A stretch of DNA of 64,000 nucleotides from Diphasiastrum complanatum (Eukaryota > Streptophyta > Lycopodiopsida > Lycopodiales > Lycopodiaceae). Positions 11,010 to 23,331 of the stretch are shown here, one piece after another. How positions within the stretch are numbered: position 1 is the stretch's first letter; each line of letters starts with the position of its first letter. The notes below the pieces were generated by a model. The model saw nothing but the letters and a program-made list of their open reading frames with translations, had not been told where the DNA came from and did not search any database. A program made the position numbers and the translations under genes. Location: contig MU832249.1 of the NCBI GenBank assembly GCA_029204225.1, positions 1 to 64,000 on the forward strand, written 5' to 3'.

Positions 11010-11367
11010 TGTAATATTTCCTAACACCACAGTAGGGCAAACACTAACTGATCCACCCAACCTTGCCTACTCCTTGATATAGAGTAAGCCCCTCCTAGCC
11101 CAGTGTGAGGACTGGTAGCATGCTACTGCCAAGTGTCGGCCACGTGGCACTGACGTGGCCGACTGCACGTCGGGACCCAACCGGGGGCCCTATCCTGCTG
11201 ACAGGGTCCCTAGGCTGTGTTAGGCCCGCCATGGCTATGGACCGTGCTGGGGCACACTACTCACACTGTCTTGCCCTGTTGGTCATGTACGCTGGACACG
11301 ACCCTGACTGTGGTATCTGACCTATCTGTGTTCTCTAGGGTTCGGCACTGGTTACGAGCTCGTAACA
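11010..11367 (-). repeat. 5' LTR of element A
   Basis: 358 bp, about 98 percent identical by eye to 5,096-5,453. It carries the element promoter by position. It abuts the target duplication GCTAC at 11,368-11,372. Confidence 0.95.
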
Positions 11368-11372
11368 GCTAC

Positions 11373-13382
11373 CAAGTAAGGTTTCTTCGTAACTGTTTTT
11401 TTGTGTATCTATACTTCCAAGTGTTTTGTTGCCATCGCTTGCCACAGTTTGCATAGATTGGTTTCAACCAAATAAATAATCAAAAGTACAAGTGAAGTAA
11501 AATTAGTCTCTCTAAGTGCCTTGAAGGTAGTGTCCAAATAAGTTCTACCTACTGACATGGGCCTCGTGGGCTACCAATGAAACTAAGTAGCTCACAATAA
11601 ACAATAATAGAATAATGTATAGTGAGTGCCCATCCAATTTCCTACACCTAGAAAGAGTTCGCTATTAGTAGAGAACTAGTATTTGGACAACAATGGTGAA
11701 GTTTGCCTAAATATTCCAAGGTAGGAGCTGAACTAAGGGGATAAAGCTTGGGGTTGTGCACTAACAAGAGCTTGTAGGAGTTTTTAAATCTCTCTACTTC
11801 TGCACTTTCCACAACAGAAATGCTATTCATTATGCACATTGGATAACTTGAAAGCACATATACCCGATAAATCTATTTGCATCTTAGGCTAAAATGCCTT
11901 TGTGAGATATATACAAATGCATACATAAAATACTCATCGTAGATAATACAGCGAAATTCTAATTACCAAAGATCATAAACTTTCTATTTAAAGTTAGAGG
12001 GATAAGTCCAACTTTTGGATGCTTTAAAACTCAGCACTCACACCATGTAGTCACATAAGTTGCCTATGGTGGAAAATCAACTGTCAAAAGGAAGCCTGTC
12101 CTACAAAACAATGATCTCCAAACCAAAATCCAAAAATAAAAGGCTTTGCATCACAATTATCCATCCTCAAAAACATGAAAACTTTGGCATGGAACATTTC
12201 TAATAAGTTGATTATAGACGAGGTTAAATTTTCACCATAGTATTTATCATTGAAAATCATTTCCTAAGAACATTGCGTACACAGAGAAACTAAAAGTTCT
12301 TATATAGCAAAAATACGTGATACCTAGCTTATTGTTTGAGGTGAGTTAGCACTCAAAAATGCTTCGAAGACATAAATATGACAAAATCTAAAACCAAGTT
12401 CAAGTATTGGGCGATTGATTCTTTGAAACCTTGAAAAATGTGTTGTTAGCTTTTTAGGAATGACAAACTTCAAAACTGTGGATGTCAATATGATCAAACA
12501 AAATAAAACATGTTGAAGCGTGCAATATATGTACAATAGCATCATGTTTGAAAGATGAGCACAAGATGCAGATGAGCTAGACTTGACTAGACAAACATGT
12601 GAGCCAATTAGCAAAGAGACAACTCAAAAGAAAAATTAGCAAGTACCTATTAGTGAAACTCTTTATAAGAAAGCATTATTTTCATACCGTAATTAAAGAT
12701 GTTGTCCCATGTGTATTGTTCATCAAAGGTTCCAAGGGCAAGTCAATTGATTGTTGTCTCCCACATGAGTACAAGCCCCCTTGCACTAGTGCATACCTAG
12801 AAATGAAAGTCATTTAGCAAAAACTAATAGGGTTCTATTGGAGCTAGTTTTTTATTCGCATAAAATGGTCCTTTCATAGCAAAGAGTTCAGAGTGCTTAG
12901 TATGGTCAACTAGTCCCAAGTTTGCAATCATAAAGTACAATAATGTAAAGAATGCAGAAAGAAAGAGAGAGGAAAAGAGGGTGTTTGTGTGCAATCACAT
13001 GCATTTTTATAAACCAAAACATTTTCTTACATAAATTCTCATAAAAGTATTGGTAGAACTCAGATACCTTATATACAAAAAATGGCACTCATAAGGCAAG
13101 TGTTTCTCCATGTGAATGTTTCCATAAACATTTACAAACCTTTCTACATGTTGGTCACAAAAGATCTTACTTGGAGTTTGAAAAGCAACGAGTTTACTTT
13201 TCTTAAAGGGATTAAAAATAGATAGTGTCCTCTTCAACGTCCCATCAAAAACATTTCCATAGTTCTATTGTTAGTAGCATCATGTATTTCTCTATATTCA
13301 ATAAACACATAGATACCCATAGTACTACTTTGAATGTTTGTATGTAACATTTCAAATGTTACATAATGCTTTGGTTACCAAA

Positions 13383-13473
<91 letters not shown>

Positions 13474-13689
13474 AGGGAGCTCAGGGTACGGGTGAATCTT
13501 TGAGACCCATCCATACCCACTGAAGATATAATTTTCGAATTGTAACGAAATCCACTCTTCAGCAACAAGAATAGACTTACATGACTTTATCAAAATTGTG
13601 ACATTTTGTTCGAACTTCATCGAGACAAATGAGTCGGTCTACCCTTCCTCCAAGGTTTACCTGGGAATTTGTACATCATGATGAGGTCC
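11373..13689. other. intergenic, no gene recognised
   Basis: AT-rich DNA without recognisable coding sequence. It contains the compound microsatellite at 13,386-13,474, and the short frames running through that tract (ERERER or SLSLSL peptides) are artefacts. Confidence 0.6.
13386..13474. repeat. compound (CT)n(CA)n microsatellite
   Basis: About 32 CT units followed directly by about 13 CA units. Confidence 0.95.
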
Positions 13690-15660
13690 GATCAACACGT
13701 GATAGGGACTCAAGAGTATTAAAAACACCCAAGTATGATAACTTAAGTTTGATATTCTTTCAAAGGCCCACCCTTACAAGTTGTTGGGCCAAGATTCAAT
13801 TCTTCTATTCTCTCTCTAGGGATGGACCCTGGGTTCCAAAGTCTTGTGTAACTTATGTAACTCATGCCTTTTGGCCTTTGATTTCCATTTGATGATTGGA
13901 ATTCCAATTTTGAACACCAATTGTGCCTCTAATTATAGTACTCCCCAAGAGGGGAAAAGTAACTACTAATCATTCAATCAAGCTCATAGTAGCTTCTCTT
14001 CCTTTGTTCTGCCATTGTCTTTGTGATTGTTATTTCTCTTTGCAACTTAATCAAGGCTGAATGCTTCCTGTTTTCAAACATTTGGTATCAGAGCTAAATA
14101 GGCTAGCACTCCTTATAGGAAGTTTTGTAGGTCTATTGGATCAAGCCATTTTCATTGATTCTTAAGAGAGAAACTGCACTCCTCTTCTATGAATTTATGG
14201 GCCTAGAGGTCAAGCCTACGTTTGTGAAAGGTAGAAAACCAAGTGAAGAACCACTCCATTGACTAATTTGCGTCAAGAAACATAAAGATCCTCAAAGCCT
14301 TGTTTTAGATCACCTCCTCCACTTGTATGTTGTTCTCAAAGCAAAAGTTTCTCAATACGAAGATGGTGCAAGATGAATCCAGGATGTCTTACTTGACAAG
14401 GATCAAGGAGATAAAGGACCAACTCAAGAAGAAGAGACAAATGATGTGGATGTAGTAAACTCAATCTTGAACAAGGTGCCCCAATCTTTTCATCATATCA
14501 TAACGTCAAGATATCAAATGACTATTTCTTACAAAATGGGTTCCTTTTTTGTAAAAGAAAGTGTGTGTGCCAAACAAAGAAGCCAATAGCACCCAAATCC
14601 TACATGAATGTCACCCTTGGCATACAGAGAGTGCATGCATTGACATAAGACAAAAAGTCGTAAAGAGGCACATGTTCAAAGATGTGAACAATGCCAAGCC
14701 AGATAAAGTAAAAGAACTAGATATGGTAGGTTTATTCATCCATGGGATTATTCCTAGAGGAAAGTGGAAGATTGCCAATAACTTTGTAATTGGACTTCCT
14801 CAAATGAGAATGGCCATGATGCCATTTGGGTAGTCATTGACATGCTAACCAAGATGTCGCATTCTTTCCTATTTCCTACCAAATGTATTGTCAAAGCTAT
14901 TACACAAGCACACCTTTTTGTCATGAGGGTGTTCATGTTGTATGGATTACCAAACGACATCGTCGATGACTATGATTGTAACTTCACTGAATCATTCCTA
15001 GCAAAGAGTGTTCAAAAAATTGGGATTGGCCCTATACCTTTGTCCATTTGATCACCCAAGATATGATGGGCAAAAAGAACATATCAATCAAGGAAGATAG
15101 TTAATAGTATATGTTTCCAGGAAAGACAGTACTTGGGAAAGGTACCTCCCAACAGTTAAGGAAGCACATTAGTAAGATAATCCTTCTGTTGAAGGATGTA
15201 GTCCTTTATGCAAATGAAGTGATTCCAGGCAGGTTCACTAATAGATTCAAAGGTCTCAAGGTGTAGGTTACAACAACTTTCTTGCAAGTCTGCAAGCGAT
15301 GTTGCAAGTGGCAGGGTAAGCATATCAAAGTGCTAAAAATAGGGTGCAATTTTATATCAATCTTGGCTACTCACCTAGGAAAATTAACGTTAGAAACTTT
15401 TTCCTAGGGAAGAAGTGGAAACTAAGTGTACTTAAAGATTTCAAAGGAATCTAATTACTTAGAATGAAAGGTGCCATAAGCTATCTCAAAGATACAGAAT
15501 TCCATAAGAGATTGTAAAGAAACTTAATTGGGTTGCTTACAAACTAAAGCAGGGTGAGTGTGCATTTTGTGTTCCATGTGAATCATTTAAAGGAACTACT
15601 TGGTGGAAAAGGCGACGTGATCTCCAAGGAGGAACTACTTTAAATTGGAGGATTTGACAA
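13690..15660 (+). mobile_element. strongly decayed Ty3/gypsy element
   Basis: A primer site TGGTATCAGAGCTA at 14,083-14,096 lies two bases after a sequence ending TTTTCAAACA, which looks like the end of a 5' LTR. The LTR start is not resolved; about 13,690 is a guess. Pol remnants follow at 14,540-15,650. Gag, protease and RT are not recognisable and must be deleted or eroded. No matching 3' LTR was found. It is the oldest-looking gypsy copy in the window. Confidence 0.6.
14561..15656 (+). pseudogene. gypsy integrase and chromodomain remnant
   Basis: Scattered frames carry integrase landmarks: ILHECHPWHTES (zinc module region), GKWKIANNFVIGLPQ (matching the KWE.IS.DF..GLP core), MLTKMSHSFLFPTK (matching DRLTK..HF.P), and VFMLYGLPNDIVDDYDCNFTESF (second catalytic Asp region). 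Near 15,560-15,640 a VFHVNHLKELLGGKGD stretch matches the segment before the chromodomain. Many stops and frame changes make it non-functional. Confidence 0.7.
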
Positions 15661-16787
15661 GGCATTAAGTAAGAATTGATCTTCATAACTTAGTTTTAGA
15701 ATTAAAATCAATTGATACTTTGTTATAAACACTATTTGTTTTTGGCATTACTATCTATGAATGTGGTCATAGCTTGATTTAGAGACACAAAGGAGGGAGG
15801 AACTCAAGAACCAATAAATATGATTCTATTTACAGATTCAAGATGACAAGTTCTAGTTTTCAAAGCTTCAAAAATAAGGGAGGGAAATTATTTTCTGATA
15901 AAAAATCAGGCTTTTGGCTCCACATTGAGAGAAAGGTACCTACTTTGCATTTAAATTGATAATTGGCTTCGTCATAACTTCCAAAGCTAAAAAGTAAGGG
16001 GGCTAAGGACCAAGTCTTAACTATTCATCTTCTTCATAAATTTTGGCTTATACATATTTGGCTTCGAGACAATGTGTTTTGATTGATTCTTTCTTTTAAC
16101 CTCTTTGTTGTATCTTTCAATAAAAAGTTTTGGTTTGGAAGTTTGGACAAAAGTAAAATTTCATTAAGCTTTTTATATCATATTCATTTGTATTTTTGCA
16201 CTTTGTAGTACTCATTATTTCTAACATATTTGAGCAGCCCGCCAGTTTTCTAACTTATGTTCTCACTATTTGATAATAATCACATTCCTAATTGACTACG
16301 ATTAGTCAATGCCAATCCTCCGACTAATGGAGCCTAGCTAGGTACACTGGGTGTGTAATTCGGATAAGTTGTAGTCTAAACTCATAAAACCTCTTAATGG
16401 TCATTGATACTCGATGAGGCATCTTCCAAGTGGGATGGGCTATGGTGACATGAGATGCAATGAGTTCCACCAAGTGAATTGAGACTTCAAATGGGTCGTC
16501 ATATGATAGCTTTAATGATAAAGATTATGAACTTTCTTCAAGACCTGTCAATTGTTCTTGATGTCTTACTTGCAGACTGATAATCACAGCAAAAACCAAT
16601 GCTCTTTTGTTATGTTTTAGCATGATTATCTAAGAATGTGTAACTTATAGATTTCAGCTTTGATGGTTTACCTACACATGCAACTAATATTGTATTGACA
16701 CCATCTGCAATGTAGCATGTGCATCATTCTGAAATGGCATAGAATAAAACCCCACAAATAAGTCAAGACATGATAAAAAGTGCCTAC
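15661..16787. other. noncoding stretch downstream of gypsy relic
   Basis: No gene recognised. If the cyclophilin-like gene continues past its fourth exon, this is its intron; I searched by eye for an exon resembling the next part of a cyclophilin domain and found none. An AAGGGAGGG purine run near 15,880 might be the polypurine tract of the relic upstream. Confidence 0.5.
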
Positions 16788-17994
16788 CCATTTCTAGCAC
16801 TAGAGCTTCCATTGTCGAGCGTTGGTCCTGGAGGCTCCGCACGATAGAAAGCACATCCATCATAAAGACCTCTTTTTGCTAGTGTCTACCCATGCACAAA
16901 GTAAAATGAACACCTGCATGAGGGCATTGCAAAGTCACTTTCAACTATAAACTACTGTGGTCATTGAGTTGAATATATTTCTCAAGAGATTTATAATAAA
17001 AATTATAAGCTCAATAAATGACTGCTCTCACAAACATGTAAAAAATCACTAAATCAAATGAAAGTGGTGCTAGCCCTTGTGCACTGAATTGCATCAGAAT
17101 CACCTTAACATAGTTCACAGTCTTAGGTGCAGCCTCAGTTGCAAGATGTACTTTTATATCCTGCCCAAGACGAATAATCCAAGAAAATGTCATTGCTAAT
17201 AAAAGCACATCACTATGTCTATACTTGCATTTGGAATGTCCTTTTCTAACTAAAAGACATGAGAACTTGAAGTAAGAATATACTCCGACCAATAAGATAT
17301 TGAAGCATTGAAGCAAATAGTATCATCATCTACAACTTTGATTTTAAATAAATAGATGACATCATAGAACCTTGATTTCAAGAAAATCTTGGCAAATAAA
17401 GAGATTGAAGAAGAGTCATTGCCATACTAAGCCTATCTGGTTAGCTCTAGAGTTTTGTAAACATTCTGGATAGATTTTAAAAGAGAAAAAAAAGGAAGAA
17501 GCGGTACCCCATACTTGGTTGTGAACACCAAGTGCTCCAATTGGACTGCAAATATCATCAATTTGCAATGTTGGTAAAAAGGCGAACAAATGCTAAAGCT
17601 ATTTTGGAAGACATCAGCTCTCTCTCTCGATTTTCACCTCACGAAGCACTTGATACAAAAAAAACTTAACCACTTGAGCACAAATCTTAAATAAAAGGAG
17701 ATTTTTGATGATTCCCAGCTTGAAAGATTATTTTAACATTCTGATTCCCGAGAAACTAAATCCCATAGTTTTGACTAATATACTTTTATGCTTGGAAAAT
17801 TAGTGTTCCAAAGTCACGACGTGAGCAAGCACAAAAAAGCTACCTTCAGAATAACCGATGAAGGCATCTGCTCTGCGTCTGTCTAGTGTGGTCAGGCCAA
17901 CCGAACAGGAACAGTACCAAGCAACAAGAAGAAGCAAGACAGGGAAAAGATGATGAGAAAATAGGAACATAACACAACCCAAGAAGAACGTCAT
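16788..17994 (-). CDS. cyclophilin-like peptidyl-prolyl isomerase, 5' exons only
   Basis: Four coding exons on the minus strand join in phase: 17,994-17,844, 17,545-17,508, 17,160-17,104 and 16,885-16,788. Introns are GT-AG. The start gives MTFFLGCVMFLFSHH and a strongly hydrophobic stretch to about residue 32, a probable signal peptide or anchor. The cyclophilin domain then begins with VQLEHLVFTTKYG, DIKVHLATEAAPKTVNYVK and TLAKRGLYDGCAFYRAEPP, matching the cyclophilin pattern (G.I...L....AP.TV.NF...A..G.YDG..F.R). The remaining catalytic strands and C-terminus are missing: after the donor at 16,787 no further exon was recognised down to position 1. The gene is therefore truncated, or continues across large introns beyond the window. 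Secreted or ER-anchored cyclophilin is the likely class; isomerase activity is unproven. Confidence 0.6.
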
Positions 17995-17998
17995 GGCA

Positions 17999-18004
<6 letters not shown>

Positions 18005-18053
<49 letters not shown>
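18005..18053. repeat. (CT)n microsatellite in the 5' UTR of the cyclophilin-like gene
   Basis: About 24 CT units, read as GA on the transcribed strand, between the TATA box and the ATG at 17,994. GA/CT tracts near plant start sites are common binding sites for GAGA-binding (BBR/BPC) proteins. Confidence 0.9.
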
Positions 18054-18055
<2 letters not shown>

Positions 18056-18056
<1 letters not shown>

Positions 18057-18061
18057 TTATA
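18056..18061 (-). promoter_or_regulatory. TATA box of the cyclophilin-like gene
   Basis: The minus strand reads GGCCTATAAAGCGAG; TATAAA lies 62 bp upstream of the ATG at 17,994. That spacing would place the transcription start inside the GA tract. Confidence 0.55.
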
Positions 18062-21000
18062 GGCCGGCCACGAGAGAGTAACGCACACCCACAGCACGTG
18101 TCCTTGTCCATTGGCCCTTAAGGCCTCCTCTGTCCTCGTCCATCGGCCCTTAGGGCCTCTTCACATGGAAACCCGTTACCCATGCCTGATCTCATCCTGT
18201 TTTCCACCACCCCTTGGAGCACAACACTTGTTCTCACAAATGGGTCGCTTGATGGGTCCAAGAACCTTTGATATTTTCAACAATCGATTCGTTACAAGTC
18301 TCACTTTTTGCTTCTTTCAAAGGTGTTGGTCTTATTTGCATAGCTTCCACTATTTCAACTGCTTTTTTAGGAAGTTGTGCCCTAGTTGTTTTTGCACTTA
18401 TTTCTCAGTTTTGGCAAGGTAGCCAGCTTATTCTTCTTGATTCAATAGCTCATGTGAAAACGGGTAGTTTTCCTTTTCAACAACATCTTCGTGCAGCCAA
18501 GGACCTCATCCCTCCACCTATGCGAGCTTCTTTGCCTCCCTTTGAGACTTTGCTCAATCATTAACAAACTCATTTTCAAAAGTATATCAGGTGTTAGTGC
18601 TTGGCTTGTTGCACGTCCTGTTATTCTGCTCTTGTGTCTTTCTTCAGGTTGCTTGTCACAACTCTTCTTTTAGATTGGGGCTTTCTCATCCGATGTTGGT
18701 GGCTTTGACAAAATGTTCCTCTAGCCATCCCCTTTATTCTCTTGGCACACATCTTGTGCGTTGCCTATTAGGCTCATATTCACCAAGGGATGGATCCCAA
18801 CAAAAGAGACTAAACGGGAATGGCACCATTGCTAATTAGTAATCGTATCATACGAAGATAGCCAAGCATCATGATGGTCGATTCGAGAGATGTTCCATTT
18901 GGCTAAATTGTGCTCCCCAAGCGATATGGGCATTTCAGGCACACGAGAGTACGATCACAAGGAGGGTGGATTATTTACATACCTTTTTCTAACTAAAGGC
19001 TTTTGCTTAAGGAGGTTGGGAATGTCTTTGGAGCTCTTGACAACCAGCAATAAAGTATTCCTCACGGGAATTTGAAGTGCTCATAAAAAAAAAGACATTG
19101 CTACGGTCAATGCATCTTCATCGCGGTCTCAGACTCTATATTCCCAAGTGCCCGTCAAAATTCACTTGCCATACCCACTACCTTTTTTCCAAAAGTGCAT
19201 ATTGTGTCTAGGTAGAGGGGTCTGTTCCTCCTCACATTGCAAAGAAGTCATGTGATAATAGATTATACGTATTGTTCTCTCTATTGAACAATGGTATTTC
19301 TTTAGCCCTCGGGCCTAGATATTTTGCTAGACAATTTCGAAGGAAGCCGTGACTATTAATCATATGTGAATTCTAATCATGACGGTTTATTTTGACCATC
19401 ACGATAGAATTTCAACTCTTCTGTTTTAAAGAGGTCGAGATATAGACCAAAGCATTCAAAACGAGAAGTGATATATTTTGATAACCATTATTAACCAATT
19501 GAAAGTGACAAATATTAACTAGCGTTCACTCATAAACTGAAAAGCATTGAAATTTTCTCCAAATGTAATACAAACATACTAGCATCCACTTTTCACTCTT
19601 TGCAAAGAAACTGGCTCGATAGCATGCGTAAAGCACAAGGATTTAGCAATGTACCTCAGTGTATCGAGGGGTAATCTTTGCCAAGTCATGAGTCCACCTT
19701 GTCCATTATAGCTTACTCGTCTCAAGAAGAACCACTCTATTAGGAATTCACACACCACCTTCGAATGTAGGCTCATTGAGAACTTAGAACAAGTAAGGCT
19801 TCTAAAAGTATTTATTGGGTTAGATAAGAATGCAACCCATAATAAAAAGGAGTGGGTATTACAATATAGGCTTGGATGGAAGAACATGACCAACACTTAA
19901 CCATTGTGAACATATTCTAGGGATTGAAAGTATGTGATGGAAATCATACCCAACCATTGTGAACAAACTCTAGGGAATGAAAGTCTCTGATGGAAATCAC
20001 AAGACAATGCATAATGAATTACCACATTGCTTTACGAAACAAAACTGACACGAGACAATTATCCATCAATCTTCTTGAAAATCATCCGTGGCATAAGCAA
20101 AGCTAGCAAAAAAGTTTCAAACTAACCTTATAAAAAACCCACAAACCTATTTTGGAATCGATAAAAGGTTAAAATAAACCTTTAAACCTAAAATTTATAA
20201 CTAAAAGCAGTTGATTTTGAGCCATGTAAAAAACTTATAAATATAAAATGAAGTGGTAAAAAATGAATTTCAACAATTGAGCTATTTGTATTTGTCAGTT
20301 CTTTGCGAGCACTGGGCCTTATGAGTGGCAAAAAGAGAAGTCCAATCATCAGCTATGTGTGTTGTTGATGATACTTTTCTAACAATTGGTGTTGTAGAGG
20401 GATGTCTTCTTTCTCCATCAATAGAGGACACCTTCTAACCAACTACAAAGTTCGAGGTTGCAGGTCTCTCTCTTGGAGCACTGGCTACATGAGAACTTCT
20501 TGGCTTGCATACGTGCTTCAACAGCAGCCCTTTCAACGGTGGCTCTTTCTACAGCTCTTTCACGGTAGCTCTCTATGTAGCAGCACGTTCTTTTGCTTCA
20601 AGCCTCTACAACAGCCTTTTAATACCTCGAAGGGGTGGTCGCAAATTGAGAGTGTGTGAAAGGGGCTTGCTTTCTATATCTTCAAACAATTTCCATTTAA
20701 TATCAAAGCATCTCACTTCTTGAAGATGATAATGGAGATGGAGAACAAGTCAAGTTTGCGGCTTTTTTCCTTGTATTAGCCTTTGTAATTACAATTTTCT
20801 CACACGTTTTCCATGATACATCAATAGTTTGTGACTCTAAAAGTGGTGGAGAATACTACACATCCCACAAGGCTATAACTCAACCTCCAAACTGTAGGCC
20901 CAAGGCCATCAGGTTGTTTGAAAAAAGCCCACATTCGTAAGAGACAACAAATACTTCCTCTTGTATAGTTTTAGCCTTGCTATGGAATCTTGAAAAATAT

Positions 21001-23256
21001 TTGATTGGAGAAGCTTCAAGTCCAACAAAATCTCCAGTTTATGATCAATGATGCAGGCTTTCAAAGCACAATCCTAATGTTGTTGATTCTTATATCATAT
21101 GGGTTGATCAGAGAAGCAACTGATGTTGATCTTGATGCTTGCATTTCAAATGTGATACTGCAATAAATGTACAGTTAGTCAGTTTACTGTTTTTAGTAGT
21201 GATCGGGACGTGAGCCACTATCGTTATATCAGTTGGGCACTTGTCCCGTAGCCGGCTACTTGGGTTAGCCGAGTAGCCACACATAGGAAAAATTAGCTTG
21301 TATAGAGTTATATACAGTACTTGTTATACTCAAGGGCATGTCATCACATCTCTAAAATAATCGCAATATGCAACCCTACCATATTAAATACGTAGTCACA
21401 TTCATATTACAGCCTCTAAATAATGTAGCAAGATGAATTTATGACCCCAAAAAAGTGTTCAACCAAAGAAACAAATCCATCTATTTTTGAGAGGAAGAGT
21501 TGGAATAGGAAAAAAATCACAATATTTTTGATAAAACAAGATCTACAGGCTTTTTTTTTTTTTTTTTTTTTTTGAAAAAAGCACCTAAACATCATCAATA
21601 AAAACATTTTCCAATTCAACTTGCAAGAACATGGACGATACATCAACCATAAAGGATTAATAATCATGAATAGTAATAAAATACATCAATACATGGCCTA
21701 ACCTTTAGTGTACCATCAAGAATCAAGTGCACTAGTGATCTATGCCTCATACAATAGTTATAACAAAAAACTTCAATATTGGTCAAAAGGCGAAACAAAA
21801 ATTACAAAGATTGCATGACAAAACTTGTTCCTAGCATCACCCAATATATAAACACACATTTCATCATACACTAGTTTTTTTTACACAACATTGCTAGAAC
21901 AAGGTGATTGTTATATCACGAGAAGCTTTGTCTTACACAAATCATTCATATCATTGAAAAATAAAAAAACAAATATTGCATGTCTAGAGAATAAATTTCT
22001 CATTTTAATGCTCAAACTCACTTAGTGTGACAATTCAGCTCTTAGCAAATTGTAACAATAGCTTACCGCTATTACAACAAATCTTAGAATATCACCTTAA
22101 TCTTATATCAACCAAGTAATGAAGTAAGATATATCATGTTTACAATAAACGAGCTAGAATGATATAAGCACACATCATATTTCATAGCTATGATAACTTT
22201 TTGTTTGCCAATCGATACATGTCAAACACTCCACAAAGCCACAGAAGTTAACAACACAGACAATAAAATGAAAAATGAAAGGCTCAACAAAATAAAACTA
22301 ATCTACATGCACATAATAGCTACCTACAAGCATCCAACAACAAAAACAAAAAGGCCACCTACAAAATTCCAAAAACAAAAACAAAAATGACACGATAATG
22401 GTACATAATATGCCACGATAATAATAAATAATGTGCTACAAATAGTACATACAAATGCTCTTGCAACTGCATTAGGTGGTTATATTCATGATATTTCAAA
22501 ACCTAGTCCAACTATTTATCGACTCTAGAACTTTAGGTTTGAACATGGACTATAACTTTACGCAACTCACAACTTGATCGTATATGGACAAATTGCAATT
22601 ATCAATTAACGACATTTTGAATCATCTTACGTATACTGGTTCGAATCAACCACATCTATTATTGCAGAAATAACATTGTCAAGCAATAATGTGGTCACAA
22701 ACTAATTTGACAATCAATATAGTTCTCATATTTCTTAATTCAATATATCTTCAAACATTTCCTGAGTAGAATTATGTTTTATTGGCACTATCGTAACTAA
22801 TACAACCAACTTTACAAGCTATACAATTTTCATCACTCTTATCCAACTCTAGTACTACTAATGACCAGGAGTGCATGAGGACAATTCTCACTCTTATCCA
22901 ACTCTACTAAGGGCCTCTTTCCATGTGGCTAGGGCGCTACGCCACGCTTTCACCTGCCCGAAAGGGTCACTCATTCTCTCCAACACCTAATTTTCGAGAA
23001 TTCTTCAAACCTGCTCGCTTGTTGATCCACTCGTGATGTTTTCAAACGTGACCATGCCGGGGTGAACGGGTCACATTGAAAGACATCGTAATGATGAGAA
23101 ATGAAATTAGGATTTGCATTTTCTTGAAGATGAAATGTTATTTTGGTTGAATTTAGATGAGTTTTAAAGTATCACAAAAATCCACCATGTGACAAGCCCC
23201 CTTTGGAGCCCACATGAAATGGTCTTGTTTGGCGTGAAACCATGGCCTTAGTGCTC
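18062..23256. other. intergenic region between divergent genes
   Basis: About 5.2 kb between the cyclophilin-like gene (leftward) and the SDR gene (rightward). No coding sequence, LTR or terminal repeats were recognised. Short frames near 18,111-18,840 and 20,402-20,723 have no recognisable domain. A 23-base T run lies at 21,551-21,573. Confidence 0.55.
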
Positions 23257-23279
23257 AAGGAAGGAAGGAAGGAAGGAAG

Positions 23280-23312
<33 letters not shown>
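23257..23312. repeat. (GGAA)n(GA)n microsatellite upstream of the SDR start codon
   Basis: About six GGAA units followed by about 16 GA units, ending 20 bp before the ATG at 23,332. This is probably 5' UTR, matching the arrangement at the divergent cyclophilin-like gene. Confidence 0.9.
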
Positions 23313-23318
<6 letters not shown>

Positions 23319-23331
23319 AGGGCGGAGAGAT

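Larger units (their letters stand above)
5096..11367 (-). mobile_element. element A: complete Ty3/gypsy chromovirus, disabled
   Basis: This is a 6.27-kb LTR retrotransposon read on the minus strand. Two 358-bp LTRs flank gag, protease, reverse transcriptase, RNase H, integrase and a chromodomain, in the order typical of Ty3/gypsy chromoviruses. The direct repeat GCTAC at 5,091-5,095 and 11,368-11,372 is the 5-bp target duplication made on insertion. A primer site complementary to initiator Met-tRNA and a polypurine tract sit at the inner LTR edges. By eye the LTRs differ at 7 of 358 positions (about 2 percent), 6 of them transitions, so the insertion is fairly recent. It cannot encode an intact polyprotein: there are in-frame stops at 8,627, 7,400 and 5,846 and compensating frameshifts near 8,265 and 7,820. 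The stop at 9,029 between gag and pol may be natural. Confidence 0.95.

Noticed and set aside
13338-13620. Open frames of Ser-Leu or Arg-Glu repeats
   Set aside because: They are translations of the CT/GA microsatellite. The same applies to frames at 17,800-18,111, 23,172-23,360 and 49,579-49,915.
18111-18840. Cluster of 60-100 codon plus-strand frames
   Set aside because: Overlapping frames in different phases, no domain, no consistent splice pattern.
23242-23331. Upstream in-frame ATG for the SDR gene
   Set aside because: It would encode an Arg-Glu repeat from the GA tract; the ATG at 23,332 gives a normal transit-like N-terminus.
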